Notes: generated by a model from the sequence alone, not told the origin. A stretch of 64,000 nucleotides of DNA from Sialis fuliginosa (GCA_961205875.1 OY540811.1:23553248-23617247), one strand, 5' to 3'. Positions 39,253-52,495 are shown, counted from the first letter of the stretch. Numbers and translations are program-made.

Positions 39253-41451
39253 CTCTACGACAGAGTTGGGCAAAATTCAATCATGATTGCGAATAAAAAT
39301 TTACGAATAAATCGCAGTTTTATTCGCAACTAACGAATAAAAATATAGTTATTCGTAATCACGAGTACTCACGAATAACGATTGATTAGTTTTTATTCGT
39401 AAGATCTTCGAATAACGAATAATCATTCGTTAGTTTCAGATTATTCTAACTAAAAAATTACGAATAAACTATTACTACATGTACTTTGGCGTAATAATAT
39501 AATTATGATGCATGATGGGGGTTATTGTCACTTCTTGAATTAATTTTTTTTTTAAGTCCAGACACGTATTTAGTGATATTTTAGACCCCCGTGTATTAAA
39601 TTAATTAATAAACTCACAACTCGCCCCCTGTCACAGATGAAGAGTTGCAACTGGTTCCATTCGATCCGGCGGGAAAAATACTTCGGGATTCTAGGGGATT
39701 GGGGGGCAAAACAACCCTCTATCTAGCACAGGAGTCGAGATATTTACGATTTTCTGTAATGAATACCATAAGTAGCGAAACAGAAAATTTCAATATTTAC
39801 AATAAATACAGCATATAAACATAAGATATTATTATTAAATTTAATAAAATGAAAAAAAAGTACAGACACGTATTTAGTGATATTTTAGGCCCGTATTGTT
39901 AAAATAACAAATACACATATACTAAATAGAAACCTTGCTTATAATTTAATTAATTTTAAAAAAATTGTACAGAAGCGTATTGAGTGATATTTGAGGCCCG
40001 TGTATTAAATTAATTAATAAACTCACAACTCGCCCCCTGTCACAGATGAAGAGATGCAACTGGTTTCATTCGATCCGGCGGGAAAAATACTTCGGGATTC
40101 TAGGGAATTGGGGGGCAAAACAACCCTCTATCTAGCACAGGAGTCGAGATATTTACGATTTTCTGTAATGAATACCATAAGTAGCGAAACAGAAAATTTC
40201 AATATTTACAATAAATACAGTATATAAACATAACATATTATTATTTAGTATATGTGTATTTGTTATTTTAACAATACGGGCCTAAAATATCACTTAATAC
40301 GTGTCTGTAATATTTTTTCATTTTATTAAATTTAATAATAATATCTTATGTTTCTATGCTGTATTTATTGTAAATATTGAAATTTTCTCTGTTTCGCTAC
40401 TTATGATATCCATTACAAAAAATCGTAAATATCTCGACTCCTGTGCTAGATAGAGGGTTGTTTTGCCCCCCAAACCCCTAGAATCCCGAAGTATTTTTCC
40501 CGCCGGATCGAATGAAACCAGTTGCAACTCTTCATCTGTGACAGGGGACGAGTTGTGAGTTTATTAATTAATTTAATACACGGGCCTCAATTATCACTCA
40601 ATACGCTTCTGTACATTTTTTTTTAAATTAATTAAATTATAAGCAAGGTTTCTATTTAGTATAATATGTGTATTTGTTATTTTAACAATACGGGCCTAAA
40701 ATATCACTAAATACGTGTCTGTACTTTTTTTTCATTTTATTAAATTTAATATTAATATCTTATGTTTATATGCAGTATTTATTGTAAATATTGAAATTTT
40801 CTGTTTCGCTACTTATGGTATTCATTACAGAAAATCGTAAATATCTCGACTCCTGTGCTAGATAGAGGGTTGTTTTGCCCCCCAATCCCCTAGGATCCCG
40901 AAGTATTTTTCCCGCCGGATCGAATGAAACCAGTTGCAACCCTTCATCTGTGACAGGGGGCGAGTTGTGAGTTTATTAATTAATTTAATACACGGGCCTC
41001 AAATATCACTCAATACTTTTCTGTACAATTTTTTTTTAATTTATTAAATTATAAGCAAGGTTTCTATTTAGTATATGTGTATTATTTGTTATTTTAACAA
41101 TACGGGTCTAAAATATCACTAAATACGTGTCTGGACTTAAAAAAAAAATTAATTCAAGAAGTGACAATAACCCCCATCATGCATCATAATTATATTATTA
41201 CGTCAAAGTACAGGTAGTAATAGTTCATTCGTAATTTTTTAGTTAGAATAATCTGAAACTAACGAATGATTATTCGTTATTCGAAGATCTTGCGAATAAA
41301 AACTAATCAATCGTTATTCGTGAGTACTCGTGATTACGAATAACTATATTTTTATTCGTTAGTTGCGAATAATGTGCGGTTTATTCGTTATTCGTCAATT
41401 TTTCAATCGACTAAAAAAATTAATCGTCTGATGCCCAACTCTGCTCTACGA
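39253..41451. mobile_element. hAT-type foldback element, 2.2 kb palindrome, 3' of lipase C
   Basis: The element spans 39261-41443, with ends CAGAGTTGGGCA / TGCCCAACTCTG and perfect 8-bp duplications CTCTACGA at 39253-39260 and 41444-41451. Inside, a module of about 330-420 bp occurs twice forward (about 39556-39870 and 39965-40235) and twice inverted (about 40265-40610 and 40650-41130). The whole element therefore folds on itself around 40240-40260. No coding frame. It ends about 100 bp beyond the lipase C stop and may contribute to its 3' region. Confidence 0.9.
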
Positions 41452-41551
41452 TTTAGAATATGTAGGTACAATGTAGATTCTCGTTCCTGGAACCCTATAT
41501 TTTTATAGCGACAATATCACACTCGTTAAAACGAAAAAATATTTACGTATA

Positions 41552-43478
41552 CTAAAGATAGTCTCTTTTCGTTACATTTTCTAATGTAAATAATGTTCTT
41601 TTGCATTTTATGTAATTTGTAGAAAAAGGTGCTTTATCTTTAGTTCTTAAATAGTAAGAACCCCTGGCAGTTGATGGTGTATGATACCCCATAGGAACGA
41701 CATCAGCACAATCACAATTACTTGACTCGAAATATTTCCACGATTTGCAATGCAGCGATAGGAAGCCATTACTAGTTATGGATTCAATAAAATAGACGTA
41801 CGATCGAGAATGACTGCAAGTCTCTGAGAAAAAAAAAAGTTAAAATTAAATAATTTTATTTCTACCCTAGCTTCTGTTTAATGTAAACACATTGAAATCT
41901 GTTTACTGAAATAAACATAACATTTTGTAATCATAGGATATAAACTATATTTAAACAGGAATTAAATTATAAATGACAATGACGGATAACGAAAATGCAA
42001 TTTTTAAATTAATTATCTTTAAATATTTAAATTCGAGCTTCACGCCGAGACGATAACTTTTTACGAGACTCTTTGAATTTTGACAAGGTGATATCTTATT
42101 ATGTATGTATATTACTGTAATTTTCTATTTTTCTACTTTATTTTTATTTATATTCTTCTTTTATTAGACTCATTCTATGCAAATTGTAAATAGCTGAAAG
42201 AATCAAGATTTATTATTATTATTATTATTATTATTATCTTGATTTTAAGAAATTGTCAATAATTACTAATTCAGCATGAATCAGATGACTGTAAGATATT
42301 TAATGCAAATTGTATCTTACAGTCATCTCTCTATACAAGCAGTGGCAAGGTTTATATTTTGATGAGACCGAGACTGTCAGCTGTAAATCAGAAACGAGGC
42401 TTACCTAAATCAGTCACATTTAAGCCCTTATTTCAAATAAGTCTTTTTGATTGACTACCTACTTATAATTTCAACGAAAGTTTATTAAATAACGGAGTTT
42501 GTATTAGATGCATTTTTTACTTTCTGAGCGTATGAAGCGTATATATGTAAGTCAAAAAAACTAAATCAATTGATTATACATACGAGAAAAGCATTAATTA
42601 ATGTTTTTAGTGGCAAATATGCTTGGATTTCTTAAAAATACTAATCAAAAGCGAATTTAGTCCATTGAAAAATAACTGATTCGTGTTTTAAATAAATAAA
42701 AATATTTGGCTAAGGACTTTTTAAAATAACTTTAAATTTTAAACATTACCTCCAAACTCTCCACATCCTGGCTGAGGAGAGTCACCACCATTTGGATAAA
42801 AATCTGCATGTCCTATTTTGCCTCCAACACCGAAAAAATCTGAACATGTATGGATAGCATCAACGAAGTAAGCATCATCTGCAGAAAGCACATTGTCTGA
42901 ACTGAGTTGAAATGGAAATTCATAAAATGGGCCAGCAGCGTCTAACCCTGTTATCCTGCCTATTTTTTTATTTAATGCACTGAACATTTCTTGTCCAAGA
43001 AAACCACAAATATGTGCTCCAACTGAATGACCTATCGCATGAATATCTTTAACGCTTATATCATATTCCAATATTAATTTTGTTAAAAGAATTCCGGTAT
43101 ATATCCCAATCTTTTTTGATGCTGCTATTGCCTTTTTTATATCAAGCCATGCAAAATATGTCCAGTCAACTATTATAATGTTCGAATTACTGTTAACCTC
43201 TAGAAGGGGATCTTTGATATCACGTACCCAACTAATGTCAGCGTTCCAACCATGAAAAATCACTATTGTTGTACTATTTGGATTTAATGAAGTACTGTTA
43301 ATATTATCTAATGTTATTAACTCAGAAGTAACATTGTCATTTTTTGTATGCAAAACAAAATATACATTCTCTTCTATTTCTCGCATAGAATAGTAATTGT
43401 AATTGTAGTTATAGTAGCCAAGAATTATTGGATCGTTGTTATAAAATCGTTTTATTTCCATTGTTAGGATGATTATAC
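41552..43478 (-). CDS. Pancreatic-lipase-family enzyme, phospholipase A1-like (lipase C; first exon not found)
   Basis: Two minus-strand exons are clear: 43478-42750 (after a TTTCAG acceptor) and 41823-41552 (TAG at 41554-41552), joined across a 926-bp intron. Counted from the Met at 43461 the product is 327 residues with Ser146 in GHSVG, Asp174 in GLDAAGP and His242 in CSHSRS. The lid is short (GCGEFGETC). The large exon opens after an acceptor with an IIILT-like hydrophobic run ahead of that Met, in the phase used by lipases A and B. I therefore infer a missing short signal-peptide exon further upstream; I could not find it. If translation began at 43461 the protein would lack a signal peptide. 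It is more divergent than A and B (GHSVGAH, Tyr/Asn-rich N-terminus, extra C-terminal tail of about 15 residues). Confidence 0.85.
42208..42237 (+). repeat. (TTA)n microsatellite in lipase C intron
   Basis: About ten ATT/TTA triplets in an uninterrupted run. Confidence 0.9.
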
Positions 43479-46400
43479 CTGAAATACAAAATTTTGATTA
43501 TTATTAAGTTTTGTAAATAAGCATGCTTCGATAAATCGATGGATAGTAATAAAATAATTTTTTAAATGTTTTTTGGTATGTAATATTATTCATCTATAAA
43601 TTATTTCTTTTTGAGGGGGTTGGTATGGTTCATTATGATTTGTTGAGTCCTATAAATTATTACAACAACTGTCACAATTCTTATAAACACAGCTTTCAAA
43701 ACAAATCTATGTTTTAATATAATTCGCGTAACCCAATTATGTATATAGAGTAAAACGAATTTTACATTTATGTTTATAATCTGTAGTCAATACTGATTCT
43801 TTCTTATTGTTAGTTGAGCCAGAGAAAAATGGCTTGTATTTAAATGCACTTTTTTTAAAATCATTTCACTAAAAATTTGATAGCATGCACTTTGTACACT
43901 CGAACATAAATTTTAATACACTAAAAATTAATACTTTTATGAATGATCCCACTAATGTTTTGATATTTTTAATGTGATTATTTGATGATTATTATTATTG
44001 CATATTTTTGATATATTTATTGTGATTTTCTATATTTTAATCTAGCCAAAACTAAACAACCTCTCTTTGCCCCAATAGATTGCCCTAACCAAGGACAGTT
44101 AACGTGTATATTATTAGAGCATCAACTTTATTCTGAATAATTATGTATGTACATGATTTTTGACAATTGTGACGTCATACCGGCATTATTTTCAATACGA
44201 GTTAAAATTTTATGAAAAGCATTAAAATTTATATTCGATTGTACAAAGTGTATAATATCAAATTTTTAGTGCAATTATATATAACCCGAGAAAAATTATA
44301 TTATAAAATAACAATGAAATGCACTTTTACTTTATTGTTTGTTATTTGAAATATTATAATAGTTTGACTTTATTTGATTAATAAACACAATTTATTTAAT
44401 ATTATTTTCTTACTAACATGCAAAGAAAGCTGCTATTGAATATATCGTAAAACATATTTTAGAAAGTAAATATGCAATCATTGTTGCATCGACAGACACT
44501 GCATAAGTACAATGTATTTCCTTATTTTTCCAATACTAGTGATATGATAAACAGTAAATAAAAACTAATCGGTTCGAACATAAGTAGGGGAACCTACGTT
44601 TAATTACATGTTTTAAATGATTATATATATTATTAGTATGGAATATTTTAATGCAAGTGGAAAACTTTTAACGATATACAATAATATATACATTAGAGTG
44701 GTCCTGATATGGGATTAGGACGAATTTTGACCGGGCCGCCCCCCAAATCAGCTCCAAATAATTCAAAAAGAATGTGGAAAAAGTTTCAGCCCTCTATCTT
44801 AAAAAATGGCCATTACAAAGGGGGGTGATTTTTCCATTTAAAATACACGTCTTTTTTTCGATTTTTCAAAGACCTGCGTACAAGAATGTATTAAACTCTT
44901 TCTAAAAATACTCATGAAAGCATCCCTGGTACTCATAAAGAAGAGAAAGAGAAACCCATCCCGACCATACCTATGAAAGTATAGGAATTATTCCTGTTTT
45001 AACACATCCACGTTGTGTGTTTCTTATCTGCACACCCGATTTTTCAATTTGCCGGAATCGTAGACATGTATTTGTTACGCACGATCCGACGTTGAAGTTA
45101 TAACCATTAGAGATAAGTTAAGCTAAATATTATCTAATAGGTTTTAATATACTACTTCGTTAGTAAATGTCTTAAAAATATATTTTACTGAAATATTGAT
45201 TTGTTAAAATTTTATGTTAAAAACAAAATGGGGGCATGACCCAAGCCAAAAGTTGGAGGGTTAATAAAATGTGTAGACATGGTAACCTTACGAAATAATA
45301 GTTATGGTATTAATAAAAGTTGTCGTGTGTTTAGTATTTCAGCATATGCAACTAAATATGCATTCATGTTCTAAATCATTCATATGCAACGAAATATACA
45401 TTATTGTTATAAATAAATAAATAAATAAATAAAAGAGATTAGGTATTTATTATTAGGCGCTCGCGTGTATTTTAATACTCCAGCTCCCGTGGTATTTTAC
45501 CGCCAGATTGAATGAAACTAATTAAAACCCTCCATACGTGACAGGGGATAAAATATAAAATTTTAATTATTTGATCTTTATTCATTATACAACATCGTAA
45601 ATATCTCGGAACGTAATTAAAAATTACACCCACCTTCTTTCTACTCCCGTTATTAAGAGTTGAATGTCGAAACTTTTATTTTTTTTAAGACTATTTTTTT
45701 CTGAATTTACCATTACAACATAAGCAGTTATGTAGATAAACATATCAAAATTCACCCCCTCTTCCCCTTCCCATGCTATTAGGGGTTGAATGTCAATTTT
45801 TTTGTTGAATATTATTTTGTCCGAATTTACTTTAATATCATAAACCGTTATGTAAATTTATTTTAAGTTTCATGTAAGTACGACCAAATAAATATTTTTC
45901 CATACAAACTTTTTCACCCTTTTTACCCCCGCAGGGATTGAATTTTTTTTTCATATATTAGTTGAAAATACTACAATATTGTTATATAAATACATAAACG
46001 AAAGAAAATAAATCATTAATGTAAATAATAAACAAAAGAGTCCCGAGAATAAAGAAATGTGGCGTATATTTAGACAAAATTTTTAATATTAATTATAAGG
46101 CAGGTAATATCATTTAGATGACATTTTTTGTTTATATACATATTCTTCTATCTATAATGTATTTATTTTCTTGTTATAATAAAAAATAATCATTATATGG
46201 AAACAAGATAATTTTAAGAGCTAACTTTTCGGGTTGTTGTCCACGTTGTCGTATTATGTTTCTTGACGTTTATACTCTCATGTCGGAGTCTTCTTCAGAA
46301 GTGTTTCTGAAACACTCCTGAAGAAGATTATGACATGCAACGGTCACGAAAGCCTACAGAAGAAGATAATTTTGTTTAAAAAAAACTTTTTTACTACTTA

Positions 46401-47889
46401 TTGTATTCATATTAATGTCACCAAGCAACTGTTACAAATTGCAATTACACACGCAATAGTATTTTCTCCTACGTAGAATGGTCTTTATTTATTGTAATGT
46501 TGAACATTTATAAGCCAGTAGTATGCGTTTGAGTTATTTATAAACATGCATTTTAGTTTCAGCTGATCGTTAAATACCGTTTATATTGATTAATTCATAA
46601 TAAATTTATCAATCATGTCATGGGTCAATTTGATTGGTGATAACACTTGTTAGAGAGACTGCTTTGTTTAAAAATGCATTCTGACAAGGATGGGCAAATA
46701 TTGTCTTATATGCTGAAAATAATTTATATTTATATTTTAGGTAAATTGAATTGATTCAGTTGATATTTTATATACGAGAGTTTTCATTTTAAGTTACTTT
46801 TTAATTCTTAACCAAAAAAGGGATTATGTATTTCAAACATACATTTGTTTATCTATTTGTTTGCATGTAACTCTTGTTTGTTTGGGTTAAAAAAAATTAA
46901 AGATTTTTAATCTATGAAATTCTATGTAGATACATATTTTGAATTCTTCGCAACATTTAATTAGTCTAGAAGTAATAAAGAGAAAAGTGTTAAAACAAAT
47001 TAGGCAAAAAAAAATAATTTCCTATAATGTTCTAAGAAGTGTCTCTTGTATCAAAAAAATCTTATAATTGATTTATTTTTACAAAAAAATAATTACATTC
47101 AATATCATATCATGATATGATATTTTGTCCAGAAGTATACATTCATTTAGAATTGTTGACAGTTTGTAATATTGGCCTTGAAAATGGCAAGAAAATTGCA
47201 TATTTACATGAGTCAGATAGTAAATAATAGATGATATACGAACTCCTTGGTAAAAATATTCGCCTCTAAACGAAGCAAATCAAAACACTTATATATTATA
47301 TTATTCTAATCAATACTTGAGTATTTTATTTATGAAGATACCAAAATAAAATAAATATCTCAAATATTGATGATATTAGGTACCTATATGTATAGAATGA
47401 AGTACAACAAATATATTTTTTTTGAAAATAATTGTTTGGAGCAATTAATAAACAATGCAAGAAATTGTTATGAAATTCGTAACAATCGAAAAAAATTATA
47501 AAATTTTAGATCTAAATGATTTATTTACATTGTTATAGATTAACACAAACAATCGAATAATACACTGTTTAATAATAATATTTATAGTTTATTGAAAATA
47601 ATTATAAAAATTAAAACAACTAACACAAAAATAAACTTATAATTAATTGTATTTTAAAATAATTGACTCTAAGATTTATTAATAAAATAATAAATCAATA
47701 TAAACAATAAATAGATTGTTTTTATATAAAAAATAACTCATTTGAAATATGTATAGATCATAGTACTAACCTATTACAGATAGGTTGAATAATAAAATTA
47801 CAATAACATATGATATTATATTCTTGGTCTCTTCGTGAATACATTTTCAAATCTTTTTGTGTATTTATCATATGTAGGAAGGTACCTTA
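43479..47889. other. Intergenic DNA upstream of lipase C
   Basis: It should contain the missing signal-peptide exon of lipase C, which I could not identify. Seen here: a possible transposon fragment at about 44697-44880 (GGGATTAGGACGAATTTTG, GGGCCGCCCCCC), a CCGCCAGATTGAATGAAAC fragment at 45485-45560 related to the Helitron module, an (AAAT)n run at 45411-45433, and two or three loosely repeated units with an AGGGGTTGAATGTC-type motif at 45610-45960. Confidence 0.45.
46289..46327. repeat. Short perfect-stem hairpin
   Basis: Arms TCTTCTTCAG + AGTGTTTC and GAAACACT + CTGAAGAAGA pair with one bulged base each. It lies in a block with transposon-like GACATGCAACGGTCACGAAA sequence. Confidence 0.6.
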
Positions 47890-48517
47890 TCCATACTAAT
47901 ATTATAAATACGAAAGTGTGTATATCTATCTTTCTGTCTGTTTGTTACCTTTTCACGGCTAAACCGCTGAACCGATCTTGATGAAAATTGGCAGTGAGAT
48001 AGCTTGCATCCTGAGGACGGACATAGGCTACTAATGAATTGCAAAGGGCTGGAAAACTAAAAATAAGAAAAATTTAATATTTCACCCCCTGTCACATATG
48101 AAGGGTTGTAATTAGTTACATTCGATCTGGCGGGAAAAATACTACGGAAGAGGGGTTATTAGGGGGACAAAACAACCCCAAAACGAGACTTATATTATAA
48201 ATTCGAAAGTATAACTCTCAGTCTGTCTATTTGTTACCTGTTTACGGCTAAACCGCTTTACGGATCTTAATGAAATTTGGCAGTGATATAGCTTGCATCC
48301 CGAAGTAGGGCATAGGCTACTTCGTATCCCGAAAATTGAACCTTTACGGGATTGTAAAACGGTTGAAAAATTTATATGGGGAATTTTTTTAGTAATAAAT
48401 ATTTCACCCCCTGTCACATATGAAGGGTTGTAATTAGTTTTATTCGACCGGCGGAAAAAATATCATGGGGATGGGGGTTTCGAAATCCACGCGAGCGAAG
48501 CCGCGAGTAGCAGCTAG
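47890..48517 (+). mobile_element. Non-autonomous Helitron with internal duplication
   Basis: It begins TCCATACTAATATTATAAAT after an A and ends GCAGCTAG before a T, which fits Helitron TC...CTRR ends inserted between A and T. A CG-rich partial hairpin (CGCGAGCGAAGCCGCG) precedes the end. The module with GGCTAAACCGCT, AATTTGGCAGTGA-type, ATAGCTTGCATCC and CCCCCTGTCACATATGAAGG occurs twice (about 47890-48175 and 48185-48517). No RepHel frame. Confidence 0.75.
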
Positions 48518-49081
48518 TTATTATGAAATTATACACATAAATAAAACATTATTATCATTCAAATTCGCATTGCGGATCATACAGAAATAGAAACAAAGGG
48601 GATGAGATGGAAGTGAAGTGATATAATTATTTTGCAGATTCAATTATTTCGTAAGATTTAGTAATTAATTTGAATATATAATATCTATAAATGAATACAT
48701 AATTTATGTAGCATCTTTACTGTTGTTATTAGTCCAGTGTACAATCAAAAATAGATGTGTACGGAAAAATTACAAGGGAGTTGAATTTTTGTATAGCCTT
48801 TTATTTACATATGTCCGGTATTATAATCGAGCTAACAAAATTTGCAAGCAACAGTTTTCTTGAAGTTTCATAAAGTGTTTAACAAGTTTCGCGCACGTGT
48901 GGTAAGTTAACACCAGCGGTATTAAAACAATGGTGATACTATGAAAATTATATTGTTTGGTCAGTCGCCAATTGTATAATAAGGACGTATCACTGCTCTA
49001 AATTCCATAATTAATCCATAGTACTATCACAGAAATAATACCTCATTTGAAAATGCTTGCAAGTTTGCAATTTGTTAGTTC

Positions 49082-52000
49082 TTAGGCCCTCCGCACACGG
49101 AGCAACAGTTTTGAACGAGAATTGCAAACCAGTTGCGTAAGCAACCGTTTAGTGACTTTGCACGTGTAACGTAATGGCCCTCCGCACACGGTGCGACTGA
49201 AACAAAACTGATTTACAATCAGTTTCCAACTGGTTTCGTGCAACTGTGCTTGCAGGTGGAATTTCGGTTTCAGTTGCATGGTTGCATAATATTTTAGCTT
49301 TATAATTATAATAATATTATAATTTGTTTCTAATTAAAATTATTAGTTAATTATCATTATTCCTATTAATAATTCCCTACTTACAAGGGAACCTTTTCAA
49401 GTGATAAAATCGTATCGATTTCAAATTTTGTATATAGTTAGAGGGGGTCAAGGGTAGTAAGAAAAAAATTATTTTAGCTGCGGTAAAACGGTTTAAGGGG
49501 GTGAAATACCCCTATGAAAATGTGCAAAAAAATCGAATATAACAAATAACTCTGAAACTAATGAAGATTTCAAAAAATCTATAATGCAAAATTTTCATGA
49601 TTTTTTATACTCTTTCAAATGGCAACAGTCGAAATTCGAAAATGTGAAACCGTTCAGCCCCACCCTCCACCCACCCTATTATTTTTTAAGATTTTTTTCT
49701 TCTATTTACTAAATTTAATTGTATTATACAATAGTAATTCATATATATATTACATATTTCATGAAAAAAATATTTAACCCTTTCATCGCCACATTATCAT
49801 ATTTCGAAAAATATATACATCTTTTTTTTATTACGTAAGCGATAAGAAAAGTGTTTATAGTTGAAAAGTGGCAAATTTAGAAGGATATTTACATTTCAAG
49901 ACCCGTAGAAACCAGTAGTGATTTTTTAGCGCAAGTTATTCTAGAAAATGGCCGGATAAAAATTGTCATTTTGTACGTTTGTTTCTGATGAAAAACTACT
50001 TTATGTTACTGTTAAAATATTTAATCCATCTTCGGAACCGTTTCAAGTGGTAAAATCGTATCGAGTTTAAATTTTGTATATAATAAGAGGGGGTCAGGGG
50101 TAGTAAGAAAAAAGTTATTTTAGCTGCGGTAAAACGGTTTAAGGGAGTGAAATACCCTTATGAAAATATGTAAAATAATCTCTTTTTTTTCAAATATCTT
50201 CGAAACCAATAAAAATGTAAAGAAATGTACTGTCATTTCATGGATTTTTTATACTCTTTAGAATGGTTATAATAATATAGTCAAAATTCGAACAAGGGAA
50301 CTCATTTACCCCTACCCCATTAATTATTTAAGATTTTTATTTCTATTGAATAAATTTTAGTGTATTAGAGAAAATTAATTAAAAACCATGATAATTTCAA
50401 ATTTTTATTTAAATTTTTTAACCCTTTCATTGCAAATTTTTTTAAGTTAATATTTTTCCTATTAAATATGAGAAAATTATTTTTTTAAATATTTTTTTTT
50501 ATATTGCAATGAAAGCGTTAAAATATTTAAATGAAAATTCGAAATTATGATAACTTATCTATAATACACTAAAATTTATTCAATAGAAATTAAAATATTG
50601 AATAATTAATGGAGTGGGTTTTTCTTTTTCGAATTTTGACTATATTATTATAACCATTCGAAAGAGTATAAAAAATCCATAAAAATTTTTATTGGTTTCG
50701 AAGATATTTGAAAAAAATTATTATTTTTCATTTTTTCATAGGGGTATTTCACACCCTTAAACCATTTTACCGCAGCTAAAATAACTTTTTTCTTACTACC
50801 CCTGACCCCCTCTTATCATATACAAAATTTAAACTTGATACGATTTTACCACTTGAAACGGTTCCGAAGATGGATTAAATATTTTAACAGTAACATAAAG
50901 TAGTTTTTCATCAGAAACAAACGTACAAAATGATAATTTTTATTCGGCCATTTTCTAATTCTAGAACTTGCGCTAAAAAATCACTATTGGTTTCTACGGG
51001 TATTGAAATGTAAATATCCTTCTAAAGCCACTTTTCAACTATAAACACTTTTCTTATCGCTAACGTAATAAAAAAAAGATGTATATATTTTTCGAAATAT
51101 GATAATGTGGCGATGAAAGGGTTAAATATTTTTTTCGTGAAATATGTAATATATATATATGAATTACTATTGTATAATACAATTAAATTTAGTAAATAGA
51201 AGAAAAAATCTTTAAAAACTAGGGTGGGTGGAGGGTGGGGCTGAACGGTTTCACATTTTCGAATTTCGACTGTTGCCATTTGAAAGAGTAAAAAAATTCA
51301 TGAAAATTTTGTATTATAGATTTTTTGAAATCTTCATTAGTTTCAGAGTTTATTTGTAATATACGATTTTTTTGCACATTTTCATAGGGGTATTTCACCC
51401 CCTTAAATCGTTTTACCGCAGCTAAAATAACTTTTTTCTTACTACCCCTGACCCCCTCTAATTATATACAAAATTTAAACTCGATACGATTTTACCACTT
51501 GAAACGGTTCCGAAGATGGATTAAATATTTTAACAGTAACATAAAGTAGTTTTTCATCAGAAACAAACGTACAAAATGACAATTGTTATGCGGCCATTTT
51601 CTAGAATAACTTGCGCTAAAAAATCGCTACTGGTTTCTACGGGTCTTGAAATGTAAATATCCTTCTAAATTTGCCACTTTTCAACTATAAACACTTTTCT
51701 TATCGCTTACGTAATAAAAAAAAGATGTATATATTTTTCGAAATATGATAATGTGGCGATGAAAGGGTTAAATATTTTTTTCGTGAAATATGTAATATAT
51801 ATATGAATTACTATTGTATAATACAATTTAATTTAGTAAATAGAAGAAAAAAATCTTAATAAATAATAGGGTGGGTGGAGGGTGGGGCTGAACGGTTTCA
51901 CATTTTCGAATTTCGACTGTTGCCATTTGAAAGAGTATAAAAAATCATGAAAATTTTGCATTATAGATTTTTTGAAATCTTCATTAGTTTCAGAGTTATT

Positions 52001-52495
52001 TGTAATATTCGATTTTTTTGCACATTTTCATAGGGGTATTTCACCCCCTTAAACCGTTTTACCGCAGCTAAAATAATTTTTTTCTTACTACCCTTGACCC
52101 CCTCTAACTATATCCAAAATTTGAAATCGATACGATTTTATCACTTGAAAAGGTTCCCTTGTTAGTTAGTTCATTCAGAATAAATGATCAGTTCATAAAC
52201 ATTAAATTCGTCGAGAAGATGGGAAAACATGAAGTTCTATATATCCTACTATAGTCCTGGGTATTCAAGAATGCTTGACATGTTGCCAAAAGTCAAAAAA
52301 ACCTAAAAATTAAAAAAAAAATCGCGTTTTTCTTCACGAAAATTCCCATAAAACTGTCGACTGATCAAGATTTAGTCGCGCTCGTGTGCGGAGCGAGGAC
52401 ATAAATCGATTGCAAACCAGCTGTAAAATAGTCGCTTCCGCAACTGGTTTGCGATTTTCGTTGCAAAACAGTCGCACCGTGTGCGGAGGGCCTTA
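49082..52495. mobile_element. TTA-target element with GGCCCTCCGCACACGG ends
   Basis: The element spans 49085-52492. Ends GGCCCTCCGCACACGG / CCGTGTGCGGAGGGCC are flanked by TTA on both sides. A second internal copy of the left end starts at 49175. Subterminal sequence repeats CAACTGGTTTGC-like and GTCGC motifs in both halves. It is itself interrupted by 49384-52161. The 3-bp TTA duplication suggests PIF/Harbinger-like mobilisation. No transposase frame; the short frame at 49082-49279 is a by-product. Confidence 0.8.
49381..52164. mobile_element. Modular palindromic TTA-target element, innermost of the nest
   Basis: The element spans 49384-52161. Ends CAAGGGAACCTTTTCAAGTG / CACTTGAAAAGGTTCCCTTG are flanked by TTA. 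The left half has an outer unit (to about 50030) and an inner unit (to about 50440). The right half, inverted around about 50450, has inner (to about 50855), middle (50855-51510) and outer (51510-52161) units. Each full unit carries AGGGGGTCA, GCTGCGGTAAAACG, GGGGTGAAATA-type blocks. The middle unit has no partner on the left. Noncoding. Confidence 0.85.

Noticed and set aside
47761-47850. Candidate signal-peptide exon for lipase C on the minus strand
   Set aside because: A hydrophobic stretch with a GTTAGT donor exists in the right phase, but that frame has no ATG after its upstream stop.
51022-51279. 85-codon reverse frame
   Set aside because: Lies wholly in a unit of the palindromic element at 49384-52161 and is not kept open in the other units.
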